Shown here one piece after another: positions 15,470 through 22,708 of a DNA stretch of 40,311 nucleotides. Numbering within the stretch: position 1 is the first letter of the stretch; every line of letters begins with the position of its first letter. A program made the translations under genes and the position numbers. The notes below the pieces were generated by a model that was not told the DNA's origin, made no database searches, and saw only the letters and a program-made list of their open reading frames with translations. Origin of the DNA: JAHFJU01 sp964354865. Lineage in GTDB: Bacteria > Patescibacteriota > Gracilibacteria > UBA1369 > UM-FILTER-53-11. The DNA is taken from positions 1 to 40,311 of the forward strand of contig CAYHBN010000004.1 of NCBI GenBank assembly GCA_964354865.1. The letters are read 5' to 3'.

Positions 15470-17941
15470 CTAAACTTCTGCTCCAATTCTTCTGATAATC
15501 TCTCGGCTGACATACTCTCGAGGGCGACCATATTTAAGACGTGAAAGCTGTTTAAGAGCGTTACCAATGTTTGGATCTCCTTTATCGAGGTACGGATTTA
15601 CCGGCGTAATACTAAACGGTCTGCTTGGTTGTGTATCGATAGAAAGCTTCATAACCGATTTAAATTTATCAAGGTTCACGAGGTCTTGGTCACTAAATAC
15701 CGGAGCCATTTCTTTCGCCATATATTCTGAATCTTGCGCACCAATCTTATAGCTCATAATCGAACCAACGTTACCGAAGATCGCGTCTTTTAAGCTGACC
15801 TGTTTAGATCCTTTTTTAGCACCCGCACCTTCAAGCTGTGCCAAATACTGATGGGCGATATTTAAGCCCAGACGATACTTACGAGCTTCAGAGAGAATAA
15901 CTTCGATACTATCGGTCACATAGTTCTGGAACTCATCAATATATAAGAAGAAGTCATGCCGTTCATGAGTCGGCACACGTTGGCGTTGCAGTGCCGCCAT
16001 CTGAATCTTACTCACAATAATCAAACCGAGCAGTTTGCTGTTTAATTCACCCGTTTCACCCTTTGCCATATTCATTAAGAGGATTTTTTTGGTCTGCATC
16101 GCATCGAAAAAGTTGATCGCCGATTTTGCCTGACCAATAATATTACGCATCATACTGTTAGTGACAAAGGCCCCGAATTTTGCCGCTAAGTACGGAATCA
16201 TTTCTTGTTTTTCACGCGCACCAGTTTTTGCCATTTGGTGCATCCAGAAGGATTTAACGATAGGATTTTTCACCTTTTGTACCTTGAATTTCTGAAAGTC
16301 ATCGTCGGTAAACAGACGAACAATATCGGTAAGCGCACCACCCTCGGGATCATCCATCAGAGTCAAACAACCGTTACGGAAGTAATCCTGAATACGAGGT
16401 CCGAAGATTTCTTCATCGAACAATTTGATCATGATGTTCATTGCGTCCGATGCCACCGCATCTTTATCTTCTTCATTAAGAGACTCAATCAAGTTTAAAC
16501 CAAGCGGACGTTCAACATCGGCTGGATTAAAGATAATCACATCGTCGGCGCGTTCACGTGGCACGAACGGTAAAATATCTTCAATGAGTGAGCCGTGCGG
16601 ATCAATAACACAGATGCCATCGCCATTCTTCAAATCCTGTCGAATCATTACCTGCAAAACCGAAGATTTACCCGTACCCGTCTGTCCAATAACGTAAAAG
16701 TGTCTAAAACGGTCCATTTTTTTCATGCGGACCTCTTTGGTAATACCACGATAGGTATTGTAACCAAGCAAAATACCCTCAGTCGGTAAATTAGCGGGAG
16801 GAGGGGAAAGCTTAAAGTTCTGCCATGCAATTCCTGAACCACGGTTGTAACGAATGTTTGGAAAGTGAAAAATTGTCGAAACTTCTTCTGAACACAGCGT
16901 CATATGGCTTCCAAAGATCGTATTCAAAAGGGGATGATGCATCGAACGTAAAACGTAATGCTTCAATATGTGGTTTGTTGAAAAATATTTTAACTTGGTG
17001 AATGAGTTATTATCAGTCGTCGAAAACTGCGCAAACGAACTACGAATATTAACAAGCTGCTCTTTTGCTTTTCGCATGTTTGGTGCCGCGGTCAAAATAC
17101 GAATGACGGTGTCATAACCAACCTTTGTATTTTTTTCTTCAATCGCTTTTACTTGATCGTCGGTCATCGGGGTTGTACGCCCTGACTGTGCGGCGTGGTC
17201 TTTTACTTCTTCGCTGCCATGTACAAGCATTCCAAAGAGACTTGAAATCCACGAAATCGGATTCCACCACTGAACATGGTGTTTTTCTTGTTTGTAAATT
17301 TCTTCTGCGGCTTTGCGTCCATGCTCTTGCCAACCTTGCGCAAGGGGGCGACACACAATTTGAATAACGGCACCTTCGTCGTCTTCTAACTTAGAAAGTG
17401 AGTTCACCATACCATTAAGAGGATCCGAACCCGTACGCTGATACGTTTTAATAGGGTAGGCCGAGTCTTTTGTGAGCACCATGTATGAACCGGTGACCAC
17501 TGAATCTGCGCTAAAAATATTGTAGTCGCTGACTTGCTCTATATAGGCATCGGGAAAGAAGGCGGTAATTTGTTTTTCAAAAAGTGATGAAAGGCGATTA
17601 GGACACACTACATAGAAATAGATCTGCCCTTTGACGACGGCATACTCCAAACTAAAAAAGTCCTGGCCTTTAAATTTGTGCGCAAAATCGTCGTCGTAAA
17701 TAGAGTGAATCGCCTCGAAAAAGTGCGTAGAGACGCCAATGGTCTCCTTAAAATCACGTTCACCGGCATACTGGCCACCTTCTTTTTCACGATCATCTTT
17801 AGACTCTTTTTTTGGTATCAGTACCTTCAAAAACACCATTTCAAAATAGCGCTTATGGTCTGCATGATGATGAATTTTATACATCACCCACCAGGCAAAG
17901 AGGGCTATTCCTACTACGATAAGGATAATTTCGACGAGCAT
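15470..17941 (-). CDS. VirD4/TraD/HerA-like membrane ATPase (type IV secretion coupling family)
   Basis: The 823-residue protein has an N-terminal transmembrane segment (residues 1-21). A long region (about 30-400) without clear motifs follows. Then comes a RecA-like motor: Walker A GQTGTGKSS near 416-424, followed by ICVIDPHGSL, and Walker B with FLYIDEFQNYV near 665-675. The C-terminal QPSRPFSITP segment is typical of the TraD/TrwB-like DUF87/T4SS-DNA-binding families. Coupling proteins recruit DNA or protein substrates to type IV secretion channels; HerA-like members translocate DNA. No other type IV secretion gene (virB4, virB6, relaxase) is in the window, so it may be part of a reduced DNA-transfer or uptake machine, as often described for CPR genomes. 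A TACAAT -10 candidate lies at 17955-17960 on its strand. Confidence 0.88.
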   Translation of the reverse strand: MLVEIILIVVGIALFAWWVMYKIHHHADHKRYFEMVFLKVLIPKKESKDDREKEGGQYAGERDFKETIGVSTHFFEAIHSIYDDDFAHKFKGQDFFSLEYAVVKGQIYFYVVCPNRLSSLFEKQITAFFPDAYIEQVSDYNIFSADSVVTGSYMVLTKDSAYPIKTYQRTGSDPLNGMVNSLSKLEDDEGAVIQIVCRPLAQGWQEHGRKAAEEIYKQEKHHVQWWNPISWISSLFGMLVHGSEEVKDHAAQSGRTTPMTDDQVKAIEEKNTKVGYDTVIRILTAAPNMRKAKEQLVNIRSSFAQFSTTDNNSFTKLKYFSTNHILKHYVLRSMHHPLLNTIFGSHMTLCSEEVSTIFHFPNIRYNRGSGIAWQNFKLSPPPANLPTEGILLGYNTYRGITKEVRMKKMDRFRHFYVIGQTGTGKSSVLQVMIRQDLKNGDGICVIDPHGSLIEDILPFVPRERADDVIIFNPADVERPLGLNLIESLNEEDKDAVASDAMNIMIKLFDEEIFGPRIQDYFRNGCLTLMDDPEGGALTDIVRLFTDDDFQKFKVQKVKNPIVKSFWMHQMAKTGAREKQEMIPYLAAKFGAFVTNSMMRNIIGQAKSAINFFDAMQTKKILLMNMAKGETGELNSKLLGLIIVSKIQMAALQRQRVPTHERHDFFLYIDEFQNYVTDSIEVILSEARKYRLGLNIAHQYLAQLEGAGAKKGSKQVSLKDAIFGNVGSIMSYKIGAQDSEYMAKEMAPVFSDQDLVNLDKFKSVMKLSIDTQPSRPFSITPVNPYLDKGDPNIGNALKQLSRLKYGRPREYVSREIIRRIGAEV

Positions 17942-18036
17942 TTGTTTCTTTTATATTGTAGCAGATTTAAAAAAGGCAATACAGGTTAAAAAATAGGACA
18001 ACAGTACAATATTTTTGGGTTTCATAGTCATATTTC

Positions 18037-18065
18037 TTGAATACAGAGCGAAATCTATCTATTTT
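18037..18065 (+). promoter_or_regulatory. Promoter of the cyclase-like gene
   Basis: TTGAAT (18037-18042) and TATTTT (18060-18065) with a 17-bp spacer, ending 29 bp before the ATG at 18095. Confidence 0.4.
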
Positions 18066-18094
18066 TATGAAAATTTATTATTTAGATTGTTATT

Positions 18095-18805
18095 ATGGCA
18101 TTACGAGAAACACCTTTTGGACAAGATGAATTAGCTAAATACGAAATTCATATACCGCAAAACCACCCACGGGGAAGGCATGCTGGGGGAGATAATGATC
18201 AATTAGGTTCTAAATTTTCCGAGCGTAGCAACTTAGCTAGTGGAAATGCTGTGATTATTGATTTACGCGCTGAATTAGCAGAGGCAAGTGACACTTTTGC
18301 AATTACACCCGAGGTTGTACGTTTATGGGTTGGTCGTGCAATAAATAACAATGTTATACGAGCAGGGCATTTTGGGTGGGATCGTGTTTTAATTCAAACA
18401 CTTACTAGTGAAATGGCAGCAAGCGAAGCTCCCCTTGCTGAGTTTCCTCATTTTTCAAATGAAGCTGCCGTTGATGACCTCATGTATGCGATTAGAGAAC
18501 TTTCTCAAACCCATATTAATATCGTAGTGGTTGAACCTCCATCCGTTGACCACGTTGACCAATGTGAAGCTCGCGATGCCTTTCGCCGTCGAGGTATCAC
18601 TATTGGTGAAAATTTTGATTTCAGTGGAGTAACTGCCATTGATGATATTGCTGAAACGATGAGCGCATTAAAGGTGGTTAGGGGGCAATTTGAGGCTTAT
18701 TATTTACCACAGAAGGCGCCCCATGCTGTTGCAGTTGCAGGTGCCTATTTTTTTCCTAGAGCACACGCATGGAAAATAAATCAGAACCGAAACATCCGTT
18801 CTTGA
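18095..18805 (+). CDS. Cyclase/kynurenine-formamidase-like protein (tentative)
   Basis: This 236-residue protein follows the order of motifs of the cyclase/arylformamidase family (PF04199 type). It has NAVIIDLRAELAE near residue 50, ITPEVVRLWV near 70, DRVLIQT near 98, a central IVVVEPPSVDHVDQ near 148 that matches the family's Asp-x-x-Ser-Val/Ile-Asp segment, and GITIGENFDF near 168. The family's N-terminal metal site (H-x-G-T-H-x-D) is not recognisable; the His-rich stretch HPRGRHAGGDND at 23-34 may be a degenerate version. If so the protein may lack hydrolase activity. The call rests on pattern order and is tentative. The gene stands alone in an accessory region and converges on an unknown secreted protein. 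Confidence 0.6.
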   Translation: MALRETPFGQDELAKYEIHIPQNHPRGRHAGGDNDQLGSKFSERSNLASGNAVIIDLRAELAEASDTFAITPEVVRLWVGRAINNNVIRAGHFGWDRVLIQTLTSEMAASEAPLAEFPHFSNEAAVDDLMYAIRELSQTHINIVVVEPPSVDHVDQCEARDAFRRRGITIGENFDFSGVTAIDDIAETMSALKVVRGQFEAYYLPQKAPHAVAVAGAYFFPRAHAWKINQNRNIRS

Positions 18806-18854
18806 CCATCGTTCAATTATTTTTGCTACTAACAACGTAAAAAATACTAAAAGT

Positions 18855-18876
18855 CCGTAGAAAATTCTGCGGGTTT
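18855..18876. terminator. Possible bidirectional terminator hairpin
   Basis: CCGTAGA (18855-18861) pairs with TCTGCGG (18866-18872) over a 4-nt loop, with one U-G pair. GTTT follows on the plus strand and T-rich sequence on the minus strand. It sits between two convergent genes. The U tracts are weak. Confidence 0.35.
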
Positions 18877-18910
18877 GCATCTGCTTGTTAATAAACACTC
18901 CAATAATATA

Positions 18911-19384
18911 CTAATCTGCAGCTCCTATTATTGTGTCACTGGCATCTAAAGCAACGACAACATTTCCTAAAATTTTCTTTTCTCCCGCAACTTGTAACGA
19001 TACAATGCAAACTACATCTTTTTCATCTAATAGTGCATTTTTTCCGTTAAAATCTTTGGGATGGGCTTTAATAAAGGCTAATTTAGAATCAAATAAGGGA
19101 TTTCCTTTCCTGTAAATTTCTGCGCTCTCAAATTCGACATGTCTTCCACGTTCCTCAGCAAGTTTGATGAGTTGTTTTTTTGCGGCCTCGATTGATTGAT
19201 CACTAGAATCAGCAACTTCTACCGTACCATTTTTAACTTGAGCTTCTGCTGTACCTACTGGAGTAATAGCTAAAAGCGCACCTAAGCCAGCTACTCGAGC
19301 CAACTTCGACAGTGTATTGGAGTTAGGATTACTTGGTCTAGTAACTCCATTTTCAGATGAATCTATTGAAGGTATTTCTGCCAT
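18911..19384 (-). CDS. Small exported protein of unknown function
   Basis: The protein has 157 residues. A polar N-terminus of about 27 residues precedes a hydrophobic segment, LARVAGLGALLAITPVG, and a plausible AEAQ signal-peptidase site near residue 48. The mature part is about 110 residues with a helical start (EAAKKQLIKLAEERGRH) and a beta-rich end (VVCIVSLQV, ILGNVVVALDASD). No family is recognised. The unusually long n-region before the hydrophobic core makes an N-terminal anchor equally possible. The start is the ATG at 19382-19384. Confidence 0.65.
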   Translation of the reverse strand: MAEIPSIDSSENGVTRPSNPNSNTLSKLARVAGLGALLAITPVGTAEAQVKNGTVEVADSSDQSIEAAKKQLIKLAEERGRHVEFESAEIYRKGNPLFDSKLAFIKAHPKDFNGKNALLDEKDVVCIVSLQVAGEKKILGNVVVALDASDTIIGAAD

Positions 19385-19440
19385 AAATTTTTTGTTAAAA
19401 ACTTTCTGCGTACTTTTGCATTATAACATCAATGCCAGCA

Positions 19441-19869
19441 TCATGCAAATGCCTGCACTGTCTCAGTATATATTCTATATGCTCGAATTTGAGTGAGGAT
19501 CTTTTCGAGCGTTAATTCAACACCACAACCAGCCAACGTTACATTGGGGTTAAATAGTTCATGCGCTTCATCGAGAAAAGGCAATATAGGCAAGGCAACC
19601 ATTCCTTTCAGCAATAATACTTCACGAGCAACCTTATAACGAATGCTGTGAACATCGAGTTTTCTTCTTCGTTCAATTACTTTTGCTACTAATTCTGTAA
19701 TCGTTGCTTCTAAGTGATCACAATCTGCGGGGCTAAGATCTGTTAACGCTAATTCATCTAAACTCCCTGATTTTATTGCATCTTGAAGCAGTCTGGTTCT
19801 AAAAGAAATTTCATCGGATTTTTCAAGCTCGCCCTTGATGGATCTTTTGGTGTGATAGAGGTTGAACAT
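19441..19869 (-). CDS. Helical protein of unknown function
   Basis: This 142-residue soluble protein is predicted to be almost entirely helical, with basic (VIERRRKLDVH) and acidic (LSPADCDHLEA) patches and two Cys. I recognise no family. The frame opens at the ATG at 19867-19869. On its strand TATTAT at about 19883-19888 with CTTACA 16 bp further up is a usable promoter, so transcription diverges from the tmRNA-like sequence. Nothing in the neighbourhood indicates a role. Confidence 0.6.
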   Translation of the reverse strand: MFNLYHTKRSIKGELEKSDEISFRTRLLQDAIKSGSLDELALTDLSPADCDHLEATITELVAKVIERRRKLDVHSIRYKVAREVLLLKGMVALPILPFLDEAHELFNPNVTLAGCGVELTLEKILTQIRAYRIYTETVQAFA

Positions 19870-19912
19870 ACGACATCAGTATAATACTATTATCCGTGTT
19901 TTTGTAAGCCCT

Positions 19913-20059
19913 GGAGAGGTGAGAGGATTCGACGTAGTAATGGCATCGATAACGTGAGAGACCCGTGAACTGATTGGCAACAAATTGGCAGATTTATTAT
20001 TTGTATCTGATAATAAACTTAAATACCAGGGGAAAGCCATTATGCAGCTTAACTCTCAC
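19913..20059 (+). ncRNA. ssrA: Probable 5' portion of a tmRNA gene, 3' truncated
   Basis: GGAGAGG at 19913 is followed after 5 nt by GGATTCGACG (19925-19934). This is the spacing of the tmRNA acceptor strand and the invariant D-arm-like segment in Escherichia coli ssrA. About 110 nt downstream a short frame ends His-Tyr-Ala-Ala-stop (CAT TAT GCA GCT TAA, ending 20052), as expected for a proteolysis tag. CTCTCAC (20053-20059) can pair with GTGAGAG at 19954-19960. The partner 3' half, a T arm followed by CCTCTCC and CCA, is not found before the IS element at 20202. The gene therefore seems cut off and presumably non-functional unless another copy exists. Recognition is by motif only. Confidence 0.4.
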
Positions 20060-20107
20060 TTTAGAAGATATTTTTTCGGCCGTCTGATTGATAAATATGG
20101 ATTGTTA

Positions 20108-20201
20108 CTATTTTTTTATCATTTTACTCATATCAACATCGTCTTCAATCTCCGGCAAAAAACCAAAATCATGGATTAACTTTTCATTTGTACAATCAAT
20201 A
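20108..20201 (-). pseudogene. C-terminal gene fragment abutting the IS element
   Basis: Reading out of the IS on the minus strand, one frame encodes IDCTNEKLIHDFGFLPEIED followed by about ten residues and a TAG at 20108-20110. It has codon-like composition and ends cleanly, as a protein C-terminus would. It may be the tail of the ATPase gene whose start lies on the other side of the IS, with intervening sequence lost, or the tail of another gene. Confidence 0.4.
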
Positions 20202-20218
20202 TGGCAAGTACCCCGTTC

Positions 20219-21076
20219 TTAAGACAGCTTGTCTGAAGATGTGAGTTGTTGTCGATATAAGGCAGGAGGCATCTTGAGAGCTGTGTGGATTCTGCGGGTA
20301 TTGTAGTAGTGGATTTGTTGATAGAGTCCCTCCATGAAGAGCGAGACGGTTTCAAACCGCGAGGTCTCACCGAGGTCTTTTTTGAACTCGCTGTAGAAAG
20401 ATTCCTGATACCCGTTTTGCCACGGTGATGCTTTTGCTGAGAACGAAACTTCAATACTGTACTGCTTGAGCAGTTCAAAATATGCATATGATCGATACTC
20501 ACTGCCCTGATCGGAGTGCAGGTATTTCGTCACCCCGTTGCGCTCTATCGCATCCTTGAGCGCACTCAAAATGAGCTCCTTGCTGTGGTTGCCCGAGAAC
20601 GAAAATCCAACCACCTCACGGCTGAATATATCGATCACTGTGCATAGATACCAATATTTTCCGCGAAACCAAAAATACGTGAAATCCGATGCCCACAAAA
20701 CATTCCGCTGTAGCGGACACAGTGCCTTTGCCCAGTTCGCCACATTCATCGGGTGTTTGCCCAAATCGCCAGGCTTGCACGGCCGCCGCACACGGCGGCG
20801 ATACGGCTTGATTGAAAACTTCTTCATCACACGCAAAATGCACTTCTTGTTGCGTCGCAGATGAAGCGCTATGCGCTTGTGCCCGTACGATGGGTGCTCG
20901 CTTAACGTGGCAAGGATCTGCTCTTTGAGCAGTCCGTCTCGAAGCTTCATCTTCGACTGATAATACAGCGAAGAACGTGACACCCCGAGCTTCTTCGCCA
21001 ATTCTTTTTTGCTCTCAGAAGACATAATGAGTGTCCTTTTTTTTCGCCCGCTCCTGTTCAAGCAGTGCTTGGCCAA
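20219..21076 (-). CDS. IS3-family transposase OrfB (DDE integrase domain)
   Basis: The frame holds 285 codons. The catalytic DDE triad is visible: Asp in WASDFTYFW, Asp in LHSDQGSEY, and Glu in NGYQESFYSEFK, with the last two about 35 residues apart. The rve/HTH_21 N-terminal part carries LAKKLGVSRSSLYYQ. OrfB is normally made as an OrfAB fusion by -1 frameshifting. The codons upstream of the slippery site (first about 13) belong to the fusion context. An internal ATG at 21023-21025 would give a 268-residue OrfB alone. The stop lies only 4 bp from the left inverted repeat. Confidence 0.93.
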   Translation of the reverse strand: MAKHCLNRSGRKKRTLIMSSESKKELAKKLGVSRSSLYYQSKMKLRDGLLKEQILATLSEHPSYGHKRIALHLRRNKKCILRVMKKFSIKPYRRRVRRPCKPGDLGKHPMNVANWAKALCPLQRNVLWASDFTYFWFRGKYWYLCTVIDIFSREVVGFSFSGNHSKELILSALKDAIERNGVTKYLHSDQGSEYRSYAYFELLKQYSIEVSFSAKASPWQNGYQESFYSEFKKDLGETSRFETVSLFMEGLYQQIHYYNTRRIHTALKMPPALYRQQLTSSDKLS

Positions 21077-21287
21077 GGAGGCGCTTTAAATCTTCATTCT
21101 CTCTCTTCAATTTGTTGATTTGAAGAATATGAGATGGTGCCTCGGCTGGCGCCGAGAGCCAACTATATATCGTCTTCACATTCACTCCATGTTCCTGCGA
21201 TGCAACCTGCACTGTCACTCCATCATTCTTGATTCGTGAAATAATCTGCCTCTTAATATTAGCAGCTATACGTCCTTTGTTTGCCAT
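21015..21287 (-). CDS. IS3-family OrfA (HTH / leucine-zipper)
   Basis: The 90-residue basic protein has a helix-turn-helix (VQVASQEHGVNVKTIYSWL, residues about 26-44) and a C-terminal coiled coil with heptad Leu residues (INKLKRENEDLKRLLGQALL). OrfA binds the terminal repeats and dimerises. It overlaps orfB by 62 bp; the overlap carries the run of eight A residues that drives frameshifting. The start is the ATG at 21285-21287. Confidence 0.92.
   Translation of the reverse strand: MANKGRIAANIKRQIISRIKNDGVTVQVASQEHGVNVKTIYSWLSAPAEAPSHILQINKLKRENEDLKRLLGQALLEQERAKKKDTHYVF
21036..21044 (-). other. Programmed -1 frameshift site of the IS
   Basis: On the coding strand eight A residues followed by G read A-AAA-AAG in the orfA frame, the canonical IS3 slippery heptamer. 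Slipping by -1 joins the orfA frame to orfB and yields the OrfAB transposase. Confidence 0.8.
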
Positions 21288-21358
21288 ACATACAGTGGGT
21301 TATAAACTAATTATGCATCCTTTTCAGAATGCGTGTCCACTATATGGGGTACCTGCCA

Positions 21359-21471
21359 CCAGCATCAAATGAATTCCATATATATTCAAATAGGCAATCA
21401 ACTGGTTTGCCTTTGTAAAAGCTAAGTTCCGTTTTTATGGATTCTTCATTGATTTTTAGCTCTTGTTTCAT
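21359..21471 (-). pseudogene. 5' fragment of a GHKL-type ATPase gene, interrupted by the IS
   Basis: From the ATG at 21469-21471 the minus-strand frame runs 38 codons into the IS: MKQELKINEESIKTELSFYK, then residues ending EYIWNSFDAGG. The motif E-x-x-W-N-S-x-D-A is the N-box of HSP90/MutL/MORC-like (GHKL) ATP-binding domains, whose Asn binds Mg-ATP. The IS joins immediately after the N-box, so the ATP lid and everything downstream are lost. GHKL ATPases with this N-box occur in restriction and other defence loci, but the fragment is too short to decide. A TATAAA lies 15 bp upstream. Confidence 0.6.
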
Positions 21472-21597
21472 GTGTTTAATTTATAGAGTGTTCCTGAAGC
21501 ATAGCTCAGGGGACTCATTATATTCCCCTCTATCAAAAAAAAAAAATCGGATTCTTTTTAAGAGCTAGGCGTTAGCCAAAAGGAAAACATGTATTTC

Positions 21598-21703
21598 ATA
21601 CAACGTTTTGCGCGTTGGCGAAGTTGGCTGGTTATATAATGTGCCGAAGGCTACAACCGTCAACTTGGGTGAGCCTCAGCGAACCGCTAACGCGCTGTTG
21701 GCG
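21598..21703 (-). repeat. Site A: 106-nt imperfect palindrome resembling an integron attC site
   Basis: On the ORF strand the element starts CGCCAAC (21703 to 21697) and ends GTTGTAT (21604 to 21598), the AAC...GTT polarity of attC. Internal arms pair: GCGCGTTAGCG with CGCCAACGCGC, and AAGTTGACGGTT with its near-complement. An 18-nt unpaired insertion lies in one arm. The tip is GCC-GAA-GGC on the plus strand. The end cores deviate from RYYYAAC/GTTRRRY at one or two positions. It separates the 180-residue ORF from the ATPase fragment. Confidence 0.45.
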
Positions 21704-21751
21704 GATGTAATTAAATTCAACGAGCGATAGCAAGTTATTATCTGGAAATTT

Positions 21752-22294
21752 TTATTTTTTCGGCTTTATTGAGCCAAGAACCACATAATAGAAAACTCGT
21801 CGAATAATTTCAAAAAATGCAATGATGCCTATAAATATCCCAATAACTTTCATAACGTTTTTAGGGTTTGCATTATCGTGAACTGTAAAATTATAATTTC
21901 GTTCTAGCCTGTAGTTGATTTTATCCATAGTTGTTATTCCATACTTATTTCTCATATAGAGTAGCTGTGTTTCAGTAAGTTTTTCTCCGTCTCGTTCCTT
22001 AAAAGAGCGCTCAATAGACTTATAAAAGGGATGTGCACAAATAGTTTTTACTTTATCTTCATCATCTGGATTTATGGAATCATTAACGCTTATACCACTT
22101 TCTATTAAATCATCACTCGTTATGATTCGTGCATCATTGCATGTCACATATGTATTGCTGTGGTCTATGGATGATAGAAATGAATATGAGAAATAAGATA
22201 AAACGGCTAAAATTCCCAAGAGAGAGAAAATAAAAAGAACTTTTATGAGCCTATATAGTAATTTGCTATTTAAGTAAGAAATTGTTTTCTCCAT
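21752..22294 (-). CDS. Two-transmembrane protein of unknown function (cassette-like)
   Basis: This 180-residue protein has two transmembrane segments: about 12-40 (LIKVLFIFSLLGILAVLSYF) and about 150-175 (VMKVIGIFIGIIAFFEII). A loop of roughly 100 residues between them is probably extracytoplasmic, with two Cys (VTCNDARI, KTICAHPF) that could form a disulfide. It has a Lys-rich C-terminus. A longer frame reaching 22426 reads through the palindromic site B, so the ATG at 22292-22294 is chosen. There is no family match. It lies between palindromes B and A in the same orientation as its neighbours. Confidence 0.65.
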   Translation of the reverse strand: MEKTISYLNSKLLYRLIKVLFIFSLLGILAVLSYFSYSFLSSIDHSNTYVTCNDARIITSDDLIESGISVNDSINPDDEDKVKTICAHPFYKSIERSFKERDGEKLTETQLLYMRNKYGITTMDKINYRLERNYNFTVHDNANPKNVMKVIGIFIGIIAFFEIIRRVFYYVVLGSIKPKK

Positions 22295-22330
22295 ATCACT
22301 TAGATAAAAAATAAAAATTTTCCAGGTAAT

Positions 22331-22350
22331 TTTCCGGCGATAGCCGGAAA
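22331..22350. repeat. Perfect 8-bp hairpin downstream of site B
   Basis: TTTCCGGC (22331-22338) and GCCGGAAA (22343-22350) enclose GATA. It lies in the leader of the 180-residue ORF. No U tract follows on either strand, so it is not a typical terminator. Confidence 0.6.
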
Positions 22351-22365
22351 GAATTGAATTATTTC

Positions 22366-22458
22366 TGCTGACGTTCCGGGCTAGCCTATGTTTTGCAGCG
22401 GTATAATTTTTGGCGGAGCCCAACACCGCAGCAAAATATGGGTGAGCGAGCGTTAAAA
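22366..22458 (-). repeat. Site B: 93-nt imperfect palindrome resembling an integron attC site
   Basis: On the ORF strand the element begins TTTTAAC followed by GCTCGCTCACC and ends GTCAGCA. It forms one long stem: TTTTGCAGCGGT (22391-22402) pairs with ACCGCAGCAAAA (22425-22436) with a single mismatch. The outer pairing continues for about 10 more positions with mismatches, and the tip is GGC-GGA-GCC. It directly follows the stop codon of the 56-residue ORF, as attC sites follow cassette genes. Confidence 0.5.
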
Positions 22459-22464
22459 ATAAAA

Positions 22465-22635
22465 TTAATTTTCTAGTAAATCTCTAGTTTTTATTTCTCC
22501 ATACCATCGGCCAAGCTGAAACCCAATCGAAAAGCAAAACCAACCTACCGCAACTACAAAGGAATAATAGGATATGGCATATGTGACCATGAGATTAAAC
22601 AATACTATTCCAGATACTATTAGGAATGCTCGCAT
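22465..22635 (-). CDS. 56-residue membrane protein (cassette-like)
   Basis: The frame from the ATG at 22633-22635 encodes MRAFLIVSGIVLFNLMVTYA and continues with a second hydrophobic stretch ending FCFSIGFQL. A polar tail GRWYGEIKTRDLLEN follows and then TAA. Two short transmembrane helices are likely. There is no recognised family. The coding sequence fits exactly between palindromes C and B: its start is 33 bp after C and its stop is 7 bp before B. The flanks of this unit are inverted copies of each other. Confidence 0.6.
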   Translation of the reverse strand: MRAFLIVSGIVLFNLMVTYAISYYSFVVAVGWFCFSIGFQLGRWYGEIKTRDLLEN

Positions 22636-22667
22636 ATGGCTGTATAATTTAAAAAAGTAATTTTATT

Positions 22668-22698
22668 TAGCTCGCTCACTGGCTAGCCCGTGTTAGCT
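22668..22698 (-). repeat. Site C: short palindrome related to site B in inverted orientation
   Basis: On the ORF strand it begins AGCTAAC, continues through the self-complementary GGCTAGCC and GTGAGCGAGC, and ends AGCT. The minus strand of C aligns with the plus strand of B (shared GGGCTAGCC and TGAGCGAGC) except that the central hairpin of about 55 nt is missing. It lies just after the stop of the 71-residue ORF. Confidence 0.45.
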
Positions 22699-22708
22699 GA
22701 GTTAGTAA

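Larger units (their letters stand above)
20202..21358 (-). mobile_element. IS3-family insertion sequence (about 1157 bp)
   Basis: Two overlapping ORFs (orfA, orfB) with an A-rich frameshift site are bounded by inverted repeats TGGCA(A/G)GTACCCC at 20202-20214 and 21346-21358, with 12 of 13 positions matching. The outermost bases are TG...CA, as in the IS3 family. A clear target duplication is not adjacent; ATCAA occurs a few bases outside both ends (20195-20199 and 21364-21368), but its offset does not fit simply. The element appears complete. Confidence 0.88.

Noticed and set aside
19985..20179. A 64-codon plus-strand ORF
   Set aside because: It starts within the tmRNA-like segment, has no family, no promoter of its own and overlaps the opposite-strand C-terminal fragment; probably chance.
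20195..21368. ATCAA on both sides of the IS as a target-site duplication
   Set aside because: The copies are not directly adjacent to the inverted repeats and their offsets differ, so they do not form a standard IS3 duplication.
21500..21547. GGGGA...TCCCC hairpin next to a run of twelve A/T, as a terminator
   Set aside because: The T run is 5' of the hairpin on the minus strand and the plus strand has A, not T, after it; it is not an intrinsic terminator in either direction.
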